This document shows, piece after piece, positions 1 to 6,358 of a stretch of DNA of 15,104 bases. This DNA comes from Candidatus Woesearchaeota archaeon (GTDB taxonomy: Archaea; Nanobdellota; Nanobdellia; Woesearchaeales; GW2011-AR4). The DNA is taken from positions 1-15,104 of the forward strand of contig JADHVE010000030.1 of the NCBI GenBank assembly GCA_016784195.1. The letters run 5' to 3'. Numbering within the stretch: the first letter of the stretch is position 1; every line of letters starts with the position of its first letter. Made by a program: the position numbers and the translations under genes. The notes below the pieces were generated by a model. The model did not search any database and was not told the origin of the DNA. It worked only from the letters and a program-made list of their open reading frames with translations.

Positions 1-438
1 AGTAAAGCCGTATTTCTTCTCAATCTCTTTCTCTAAAGAGCCAAGATTCACTCCAACCCTAATAGGAATATTATTCTGCTTTGCTGCCTCAACAACCTTG
101 TTTACCTTCTCTTCACTTCCAATGTTGCCAGGATTAATCCTCAGCTTATCCGTATACTTTGCAGCCTCAACCGCTAACTTATAATCAAAATGAATATCTG
201 CAACCAGAGGAATAGAAATATTCTCTTTTATTTTCTTCAGCGCTTTAACAGACTCCATATCAGGAACCGAAACCCTGACAATTTCACAACCTAGTTCTTC
301 CAGGGAATGTATTTGTTTAATAGTTTCATCTGCATTTTTTGTTAATGTGTTTGTCATTGACTGAACAGCAACAGGATTATCTCCCCCAATCTTTACACTT
401 CCAACATTAACAACTTTTGTTTGTTTTCTTTTTACCAT
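1..438 (-). CDS. ispG: 4-hydroxy-3-methylbut-2-enyl diphosphate synthase (IspG/GcpE), N-terminal part, cut by window edge
   Basis: IspG is a cytosolic 4Fe-4S enzyme that converts MEcPP to HMBPP, the next-to-last step of the MEP isoprenoid pathway. Translating the minus strand from the ATG at 438 gives 146 codons open to the window edge, so only the N-terminal TIM-barrel half is visible. Family signatures seen in order are IGGDNPVAVQSMTNT (about residues 17-31), CEIVRVSVPD (about 53-62), PLVADIHFDYKLA, LRINPGNI and IRVGVNLGSLEKEIE. The C-terminal Cys cluster lies outside the window. It follows dxs on the same strand after a gap of 137 bases, which supports an MEP role. An AT-rich element near 465-476 could be its own TATA box, but this is weak. 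The family call is firm; whether the full gene is intact cannot be seen. Confidence 0.93.
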   Translation of the reverse strand, partial: MVKRKQTKVVNVGSVKIGGDNPVAVQSMTNTLTKNADETIKQIHSLEELGCEIVRVSVPDMESVKALKKIKENISIPLVADIHFDYKLAVEAAKYTDKLRINPGNIGSEEKVNKVVEAAKQNNIPIRVGVNLGSLEKEIEKKYGFT

Positions 439-546
439 ATTAAGTATTATGTATATCAGTTTTACTTATTAATATTCCTGTTAACTGCCTTGTAATGCCT
501 AGCTTTAAAAAAATAGTAGGTCCAAACACCATTTATTTGATGTTTA

Positions 547-564
547 TTTTTTGACCCCAAAAAA
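547..564 (-). terminator. possible terminator after dxs
   Basis: Just past the dxs stop codon lie two perfect 7-base arms (TTTTTTG at 547-553 and CAAAAAA at 558-564) around a 4-base loop, giving oligo-T runs on either strand. A second T7 run on the minus strand lies at 507-513. Archaeal termination needs mainly oligo-T tracts, so this could end dxs transcription before ispG. The stem is almost all A-T and may be chance in such AT-rich DNA. Confidence 0.3.
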
Positions 565-575
565 CTAGATAATTT

Positions 576-2459
576 TTATTTCAGCATTTCTTTTATTTTT
601 CTCAAAATATTATTCTTTGTCAATCCGCAAATCTCTCTCTGTTTATCCTGCTTAGCCTGCTCTATGAATTTATCAGGAATTCCAAGAATTTTTACCTTAG
701 CATCAACATCATTCTCCTCTAACAACTCCAAAACAGCAGAGCCTAAGCCGCCTTTGATAGTACCTTCTTCCACTGTAATGATTTTTTTTGTTTTTTTAGC
801 TATCTGCAAAATCAATTTTTCATCCAGAGGTTTAACAAACCTTGAATTAACAACAACTACGCTTTTCCCGGATTCCTTTGCTGCCTCTAATGCTTCATAA
901 ACAATAGGGCCTGCACCAATTACCGCTAAGTCTTTTCCATGCTTCAGAACCTCTGCTTTCCCCACATCTAATTTTTTAAAATTTTTATCTAATTTAGCCC
1001 CTAAAACCTCTCCTCTAGGGTACCTTATTGAAGAAGGAGAATTAAGAAATGTTGAAGTGTAAATCATATGCTGCATCTCATTCTCATCCTTAGGAACCAT
1101 TATAGTCATGTTAGGGACAGTCCTCATGTAAGCAATGTCAAAAGGACCGTTATGGGTTGGTCCGTCATCACCCACAAATCCAGCCCGGTCTATAGCAAAA
1201 ACAACAGGCAGATTCTGCAAAGCCACATCATGGATTATGTGGTCATAAGCTCTCTGCAAAAAAGTAGAATAGATTGCACAAACTGGTCTTAAGCCTTTAA
1301 CAGCCATCCCTGCTGCAAACGTAACGGCATGTTCTTCTGCAATCCCCACATCAAAGAATCTTGAAGGGAACTCTTCTGCAAACTTATCTAAGCCAGTTCC
1401 CTTCTTCATTGCAGCTGTTATCCCCACTATTTTTTCATTTTTTTCTGCTAATCTTATCATAGTTTTTCCAAAAATGTCAGTATAAGTCAGTTTGCCAGGA
1501 TTCTTCAGTTTCTTGCCATTGTCTATATTAAAAGGGCTCATGCCATGACACTTATAAGAATCATTTTCCGCAATATTATACCCCTTACCTTTCTCTGTTC
1601 TTATATGTAGAAGTACAGGCCCTTTTAATTTCTTGATGTTACTCAAAGCTTTTATCAATTCTTCAAGATTATGCCCATCTATAGGTCCAAAATATTTAAA
1701 TCCTAACTCATTGAAGATCAAGCCGGGAGTTGCAAATATCCTGAGTTTTTCCTGCAGCTCTAAGATGGTTTTTGCCCTTTCCTTGCCAATAGCAGGTATC
1801 CTCTTAAGAAATCTCTCTGTTTTCTGTAAATTCTTAAAATATTTTTCTGATAAAACAACATGGTTAAGGTAGGATGATAAAGCCCCTACATTAGGGCTTA
1901 TACTCATCCTGTTATCATTCAATATGACTATTAAATCTGTTTTTGATGCTCCTGCATTATTTAAGCCCTCAAAAGCCATCCCCCCAGTTAGAGAGCCGTC
2001 TCCTATAACTGCTATTACTTTATGCTCTTCATTTTTTAAGTCACGAGCTTTAGCAATGCCTAATGCTGCAGAAATTGAAGTTGAGGCATGTCCTGTACCA
2101 AAAGCATCATGCTCTGACTCTGCTATATTGCAAAATCCTGAAATCCCCTTATATTGCCTTAAAGTATGGAACTGCTTGCTTCTTCCAGTTAGGAGCTTAT
2201 GAGTATATGCCTGATGGCTGGTATCCCACACCATCCTATCCCTAGGGGAATCAAAAACATAATGCAGCGCAATAGATAATTCCACAACTCCCAGATTACT
2301 GCCTAAATGACCCCCGTTTCTGGCAACAGTCTTTATTATCCTGACCCTGATATCTTTTGCTAACTGGTTCAATGCCTGCCTGGTTAGTATCCTAAGATCC
2401 CTAGGCTTCTCAATCTTATCTAGGATATTTACATCTGAATATTCAATCTTCTGAGCCAT
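576..2459 (-). CDS. dxs: 1-deoxy-D-xylulose-5-phosphate synthase (DXS)
   Basis: DXS is the thiamine diphosphate enzyme that condenses pyruvate with glyceraldehyde 3-phosphate to DXP, the entry step of the MEP pathway and also a precursor of thiamine and, in some bacteria, pyridoxal. The 627-residue product has the usual full length. Visible motifs are HLGSNLGVVE (His51, counterpart of E. coli His49), the thiamine-diphosphate/Mg motif GDGSLTGG (153-160) ending at NDN (181-183), GPIDGHN (258-264), and the catalytic Glu in GIAEEHAVTFAAG (Glu375), followed by the DRAGFVGDDGPTHNG stretch of the transketolase-like domain. No key residue appears lost. The start ATG at 2459 has a purine-rich GGGAG three bases upstream (2463-2467) and a TATA-like element at 2490-2499. 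It is followed on the same strand by ispG. DXS is a bacterial-type enzyme and rare in archaea, so transfer is likely. Confidence 0.97.
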   Translation of the reverse strand: MAQKIEYSDVNILDKIEKPRDLRILTRQALNQLAKDIRVRIIKTVARNGGHLGSNLGVVELSIALHYVFDSPRDRMVWDTSHQAYTHKLLTGRSKQFHTLRQYKGISGFCNIAESEHDAFGTGHASTSISAALGIAKARDLKNEEHKVIAVIGDGSLTGGMAFEGLNNAGASKTDLIVILNDNRMSISPNVGALSSYLNHVVLSEKYFKNLQKTERFLKRIPAIGKERAKTILELQEKLRIFATPGLIFNELGFKYFGPIDGHNLEELIKALSNIKKLKGPVLLHIRTEKGKGYNIAENDSYKCHGMSPFNIDNGKKLKNPGKLTYTDIFGKTMIRLAEKNEKIVGITAAMKKGTGLDKFAEEFPSRFFDVGIAEEHAVTFAAGMAVKGLRPVCAIYSTFLQRAYDHIIHDVALQNLPVVFAIDRAGFVGDDGPTHNGPFDIAYMRTVPNMTIMVPKDENEMQHMIYTSTFLNSPSSIRYPRGEVLGAKLDKNFKKLDVGKAEVLKHGKDLAVIGAGPIVYEALEAAKESGKSVVVVNSRFVKPLDEKLILQIAKKTKKIITVEEGTIKGGLGSAVLELLEENDVDAKVKILGIPDKFIEQAKQDKQREICGLTKNNILRKIKEMLK

Positions 2460-2489
2460 TTTCTCCCTTCCTCGTGGTAATGAATGAGG

Positions 2490-2499
2490 TTTTATAAAG
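2490..2499 (-). promoter_or_regulatory. TATA box for dxs
   Basis: Read on the minus strand the sequence is CTTTATAAAA, centred about 36 bases before the dxs ATG. This would give a transcript with a short leader of roughly 10 bases containing the GGGAG ribosome site. Inferred from spacing only. Confidence 0.45.
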
Positions 2500-2649
2500 G
2501 TTTTTAAAGAATAAAGAATAAAATTCTAATAGTAAAAGAACCAACAATTAAAAATCCAATAGCTATTACCCCTAAAAATACAAAAAGGATCACAACTCAA
2601 ATAATTGTGCGTGAATTATATTGATATTGGCCAAAATTTAATAATAAAA

Positions 2650-3324
2650 ATGGAAGATAAAGAAATAATTGATATTAAGAATGAAGAGCTAGAAGAAAAA
2701 GATCCTTGGTATAAAGGCCCAATCAGGATAATATTGACATTATTCCTGCTTTTATTAATCACCATGTGGGTATTTTCTTACTATGCTGTTAAGATTAACC
2801 CTTCCCCCGGAAAAATACCCCTTGTAGAAGAAGTTTTTACTCAAAATTTTGAAATAAACATCTCATCTAATCGGGATATGATAAACAAAGAAGATTATTT
2901 CAGCTTAATTGTGCCAAACGACCCAGTTATCAAACAAACTGCAGATAAAATAGCCAGTATAGCCTGTGAAGGGAGCAAAATCTGCCATGCCAAGGCCATA
3001 TTTTACTTTGTAAGAGACAATTTCCAGTATGTCTCTGACCCAACTGATTTTGAATATGTAAAAGGAGCAAGAGAAAGCTTAGTTACTAAAACTCTTGACT
3101 GCGAGGATGGAGCAATTTTACTTGCTAATTTAATGGAGGCAGTAGGAATTGACACTCGTTTTGTATTCATTCCAAAACACGTTTATATAGATATCTGGCT
3201 TCCAGAAGCAGCCAAAAGATACAAACAAAAAGACAGCTGGATTTCTCTCGATGTAACATGCAAAAACTGCGATTTTGGGGAAATTCCTTTTCAAAACATA
3301 AATCAGAAAAAAACTTATTCTTAA
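2650..3324 (+). CDS. membrane-anchored transglutaminase-like cysteine protein
   Basis: The product is 224 residues from the ATG at 2650. A TTG 45 bases upstream extends the frame, but the charged N-terminus beginning MEDKEIID looks natural. An acidic cytoplasmic stretch (1-18) is followed by one membrane segment (about 25-47), then a soluble domain of about 175 residues, probably outside the cell. The soluble part carries a transglutaminase-like Cys-His-Asp triad: Cys151 in LDCEDGAILLANLMEAVGI, His177 in PKHVYIDIW and Asp201 in SLDVTC. The FVRDNFQYVSD stretch before the Cys is also typical. Such domains act as cysteine proteases or amidases or as cross-linking enzymes; the substrate cannot be deduced. 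The extra CKNC pair after the Asp could bind metal or form a disulfide. It stands alone, convergent with gatE with 9 bases between them. Confidence 0.8.
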   Translation: MEDKEIIDIKNEELEEKDPWYKGPIRIILTLFLLLLITMWVFSYYAVKINPSPGKIPLVEEVFTQNFEINISSNRDMINKEDYFSLIVPNDPVIKQTADKIASIACEGSKICHAKAIFYFVRDNFQYVSDPTDFEYVKGARESLVTKTLDCEDGAILLANLMEAVGIDTRFVFIPKHVYIDIWLPEAAKRYKQKDSWISLDVTCKNCDFGEIPFQNINQKKTYS

Positions 3325-3333
3325 ACCTTAAGC

Positions 3334-4755
3334 TTATTTTACAATCTTCTTAAGTATCTGCATTACTTCTTTTCCTTCAACCTTTCCACGATACTTACCC
3401 ATAACAATGCCCATGTAAGCCCCCAGATTTAAGCCAGGTTTTCCCTTGACAATGTTTTTTATCTCTTTTTCCAGATTACCAGAAGAAACAGCCTTATACT
3501 GCTTTAAATCTATTTTCTCTTTTTTAATTTTTCTGATTAATAGCTCTATAGCCGCCTCGTTGTTTATTTTGCCTTCATTCAGATATTCTAGAATTTCTTC
3601 AAAGTCCTTGTCTATTAATTGGGATACATCCAGATCAAACCTTTTTTTGATCTCCTTAGGTATATTAATCAGAACATGTGCAATAGCCGAGGGTGCTAAT
3701 TTTTTAAATTTATTAGCATAATCCTCAAAATGAGTATGGTGTATGAGTTCTTTAGCTAAATCCGAGAGAATTTTATATTTTTTTTCAAACTCTGAAATTT
3801 TTTCTGTTAATAGCTTAGGAAGTTTCTTTCTTATCCTCTCAATTCTCTCTTTTGTGATTTTCACTGGCTTAACATCTGTCTCAGGATACATCCTTGCAGC
3901 ACCAGGCATTGGCCTTAAAAAAGAAGTAGTAAAATCTTTTTCTGATTTTCTTACATGAGACTCTGCGTTTTTTTCTTTTATCTGCCTTTTGATCTCATTA
4001 TTAATTGTTCTGGGTATTGAGCGCAAATCTTGAAAACCCTTAATCTCGACTCTTGGATGGTTTCTTATTGAAATATTAACATCCTGCCTGATTGTTCCTA
4101 AACCTCTTTTTATCTTGCCTGTTGACCGTAAAATCATGCCTAAAACAGCCGCCGTTTCTTTTGCATGCTCTGCATTTTTTATATCTGCCGCTGTGCCAAT
4201 CTCTATAAGCCCTATTCCTAGCCTATCCAGCCTATACCTTACATATTCTTTTGTTTCTTCCAGCTTTTGCGCCGCTTCTTCTTCTAAGCAGACGATAGGA
4301 ATCTTTACCTTTCCTAAAGAAGTTTCAACATAACCATCTTGTGCAACTAAAGCAGTCCTCTGAAATCCTGCAGTATTGCTGCCATCAACAACAGTCTTTC
4401 TCATCACCTGAATTTCATCAACTATTCTAGCATTTAGCAATAAAGCAACTTCTAAAGCAGCATCTAACAGCTTTTCATTTATCGGATCTGGAGGCTGCTC
4501 ATCATATTCAACTAAACAAGTATCCTCAGAATTTGAAACATAAACAAAGTATTTGCCTTTCTCCATCTCGTGCTTTGCAGCAACATCAACTTCACCAGTC
4601 TCTCCAGCAACAGCCCTTAACCTTCTTATTACTTTTATATCCGGCTTTTCTATAGAGTTTATAGCAGGACAGTTGCAAAATAATTTCTTTCCTTCAAGCT
4701 GCTGGTGAATCTCCAACCCAGACTTAAAGCCTAATTTCTCATAATTTATTTCCAT
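3334..4755 (-). CDS. gatE: Glu-tRNA(Gln) amidotransferase subunit E (GatE), without the usual AspRS-like insert
   Basis: GatE binds misacylated Glu-tRNA(Gln), activates the glutamate with ATP and amidates it with ammonia supplied by GatD; this is how archaea make Gln-tRNA(Gln). GatE-specific (not GatB) signatures are KLGFKSGLEIHQQLEGKKLF, RRLRAVAGETGEVDVAA and the PGAARMYPETDVKPVKI block. The helical and YqeY-like tail is complete (LGAYMGIVMGKYRGKVEG near the end). From the ATG at 4755 the protein is 473 residues; the frame stays open to an ATG at 4839, adding 28 Lys-rich residues. I prefer 4755 because family members begin close to the DYEKLG motif. Typical GatE has over 600 residues: here the cradle domain passes directly, after IPRTINNEIKRQIKEKNAE, to the FLRPMPGAARMYPETD block, so the AspRS-like (GAD) insertion is missing. 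It is the last gene of the gatD operon. Confidence 0.93.
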   Translation of the reverse strand: MEINYEKLGFKSGLEIHQQLEGKKLFCNCPAINSIEKPDIKVIRRLRAVAGETGEVDVAAKHEMEKGKYFVYVSNSEDTCLVEYDEQPPDPINEKLLDAALEVALLLNARIVDEIQVMRKTVVDGSNTAGFQRTALVAQDGYVETSLGKVKIPIVCLEEEAAQKLEETKEYVRYRLDRLGIGLIEIGTAADIKNAEHAKETAAVLGMILRSTGKIKRGLGTIRQDVNISIRNHPRVEIKGFQDLRSIPRTINNEIKRQIKEKNAESHVRKSEKDFTTSFLRPMPGAARMYPETDVKPVKITKERIERIRKKLPKLLTEKISEFEKKYKILSDLAKELIHHTHFEDYANKFKKLAPSAIAHVLINIPKEIKKRFDLDVSQLIDKDFEEILEYLNEGKINNEAAIELLIRKIKKEKIDLKQYKAVSSGNLEKEIKNIVKGKPGLNLGAYMGIVMGKYRGKVEGKEVMQILKKIVK

Positions 4756-4851
4756 TTTTATTGATGTCTTTCCCAACCCAATTTTGTGTTCCTTTCGATT
4801 CTGTTTATACGATGCAGAAGATATTGGCTTCTTCACCATCCCTCTATAAAA

Positions 4852-5001
4852 TCATAAAATTATCTCTACCTTTTTTATATCTTTATAACTAATCTCTATT
4901 AAACCTTTCGTTATTCTATCAAGATAAGGCAAAGGATGTCCTTCAGGATTTAAATTTTTATCATATTTTATCTTGTTCAGTAAATAGGTAACAGAAATCA
5001 T
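4852..5001 (-). CDS. short UPF0248/DUF504 (MJ1316 domain)-like ORF, probably truncated
   Basis: A 49-codon ORF begins with an ATG that overlaps the gatD stop (ATGA, 4998-5001), a layout typical of translational coupling. The product contains LLNKIKYDKNLNPEG and YLDRITKGLIEISYKDIKKVE, which resembles the first half of the UPF0248/DUF504 family (LLN-IKWD, NPE, Y-DR, EI-F-DI). The MJ1316 domain has been proposed to recognise RNA ends. Family members usually run 75-85 residues and end with an IP-HRI...G..VW block; that block is absent, and the frame ends at a TGA at 4852-4854. After this stop the same frame runs on into the extended gatE frame. It is therefore either a genuinely short protein or a degraded one whose C-terminus has been lost. 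The resemblance is from memory of the family pattern. Confidence 0.55.
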   Translation of the reverse strand: MISVTYLLNKIKYDKNLNPEGHPLPYLDRITKGLIEISYKDIKKVEIIL

Positions 5002-6287
5002 TCTTCCAAAAACTCATCAACAGTTATCCTATCATTAATCTCTCCCCTAAGATTCTCAGTAACCATCTCTTTAACCTTCTCTTTAGGATAATTTCCTAAT
5101 AACCATGCTAGTTTTACAAAAGCAGTTTCTGTTAACATATCCTCACCAAAAATAACTCCGAGATCTGCTAATCTTCTGCAGTTTGTATAAATATCTTTAT
5201 GAACCTTACCAAAGATGCATTGGGAAGTTAAAACAATAACTCCGCCTTTAGATATAAATCTCTTTAATGCTTCATAATTTGGCAGATTTGGCAGAGTATT
5301 TGTTGGAGCCTGCCCAATGCCAGTTCCTTCTAACACCAAACCTTTATATCCTTTTTCTGTCAAAATATTAAAGAGATCAGGCTTCATATTGTTATAAGTC
5401 CTAATAATTGCAACTTTCTCTTCAAACTTATTTTTCATTGAAACTGGATTTTTATTCCGTTTAGCATAATCCTTTTTAACAAATTTTATTTTTCTTGTGT
5501 TAAAATCGATAGTTGCAACAGGCTTGTCATTCACAGCTTTAAAAGCATCTCTCCTAGAAGTATGTAATTTTCTTGTTTTTGTTCCGGGTAATATTACACA
5601 ATTATTATCTCCAGTTTCTTCATGAAGGCAAATTCCAACACCTGCAAAGTCAGTTTTTGCTATAAATTCAGCCCCGCAAATTAAATTCATTGCAGCATCA
5701 GTACTTCCTCTATCTGAGCTTCTTTGAGAACCAACAATCAACACAGGAATTGGAAGATTTTCAAAAATAAAAGATAAAGCAGCTGCAGTAACAGCCAAAG
5801 TATCAGTGCCGTGCCCTACAATAATGCCGTCACTTCCTTTTTTTATCTCATTCTTTATTGCATTTGCAATTTCTCCGTACTCTTTAAAAGTAATATCTTC
5901 ACTCATCATATTACTAACCAAAACAGATCTTAAGTTTGCTATTTTTTTTATCTCAGGAAATTTTTCAATTAAATCTTCAACAGAAAAAGAAGCAATAACT
6001 CCCCCAGTCATATAATCAACCTTAGCAGCAATCGTCCCCCCAGTATGAAGTATAGAAATAGTCGGCTTTTTCTTATCAATTCTAACTTTTTCTTTTTTCG
6101 TTTTTTCGTTTTTTTTATATTTTCCAACAACTTCAATTTTTTTAATCTTCTTAGCATCAATCCCTACATTATACCCGTTATCCAGCTTAACAACAACAGC
6201 ATCAGTCTCTTCATTAGGCATCAATGTACCTTCAACTGCCTCATCCTTAGTAATAACCTTAACCTTATCACCTGCCTTTGCTTCCAT
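4998..6287 (-). CDS. gatD: Glu-tRNA(Gln) amidotransferase subunit D (GatD)
   Basis: GatD is the asparaginase-like subunit that hydrolyses glutamine and passes ammonia to GatE. From the ATG at 6287 the product is 429 residues. An N-terminal small beta-barrel (about 1-55, GDKVKVITKDEAVEGTLMP) is followed by a Lys-rich linker (55-74) and the amidohydrolase core. Catalytic residues match type II asparaginases: Thr85 in HTGGT, Thr161-Asp162 in GHGTDT and Lys240 in TRKLHTS. An ATG 18 bases upstream (6305) would add MYYIVS, but the TATA box at 6308-6318 lies 26 bases before 6287 and only 8 before 6305, so 6287 is the likely leaderless start. The gene heads an operon with the UPF0248-like ORF (overlap ATGA) and gatE, and is divergent from the CDC48 gene. 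Confidence 0.96.
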   Translation of the reverse strand: MEAKAGDKVKVITKDEAVEGTLMPNEETDAVVVKLDNGYNVGIDAKKIKKIEVVGKYKKNEKTKKEKVRIDKKKPTISILHTGGTIAAKVDYMTGGVIASFSVEDLIEKFPEIKKIANLRSVLVSNMMSEDITFKEYGEIANAIKNEIKKGSDGIIVGHGTDTLAVTAAALSFIFENLPIPVLIVGSQRSSDRGSTDAAMNLICGAEFIAKTDFAGVGICLHEETGDNNCVILPGTKTRKLHTSRRDAFKAVNDKPVATIDFNTRKIKFVKKDYAKRNKNPVSMKNKFEEKVAIIRTYNNMKPDLFNILTEKGYKGLVLEGTGIGQAPTNTLPNLPNYEALKRFISKGGVIVLTSQCIFGKVHKDIYTNCRRLADLGVIFGEDMLTETAFVKLAWLLGNYPKEKVKEMVTENLRGEINDRITVDEFLEE

Positions 6288-6307
6288 AGAAACAATATAA
6301 TACATTA

Positions 6308-6318
6308 TTTATATAAAG
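6308..6318 (-). promoter_or_regulatory. TATA box for gatD
   Basis: The minus strand reads CTTTATATAAA here, centred 26 bases before the ATG at 6287. This is the spacing expected for an archaeal leaderless transcript, and it decides between the two possible gatD starts. Confidence 0.65.
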
Positions 6319-6329
6319 TTTTTGGAAAG

Positions 6330-6340
6330 ATTTATAAAAT
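6330..6340 (+). promoter_or_regulatory. TATA box for the CDC48 gene
   Basis: The sequence ATTTATAAAAT is centred about 24 bases before the ATG at 6359, giving a leaderless or nearly leaderless start. Together with the gatD box it forms a compact divergent promoter of about 70 bases. Confidence 0.6.
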
Positions 6341-6358
6341 CTAATTCATTCCAAACAA

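Noticed and set aside
2605..2649. TTG start extending the transglutaminase-like protein by 15 residues
   Set aside because: The ATG at 2650 gives a natural charged N-terminus, and no ribosome site supports the TTG.
4852..4854. TGA between the UPF0248-like ORF and the gatE frame read as a recoded codon giving one fused protein
   Set aside because: TGA is used as a normal stop for gatD in the same operon, no selenocysteine-type element is evident, and the UPF0248 C-terminal motif does not reappear after the stop.
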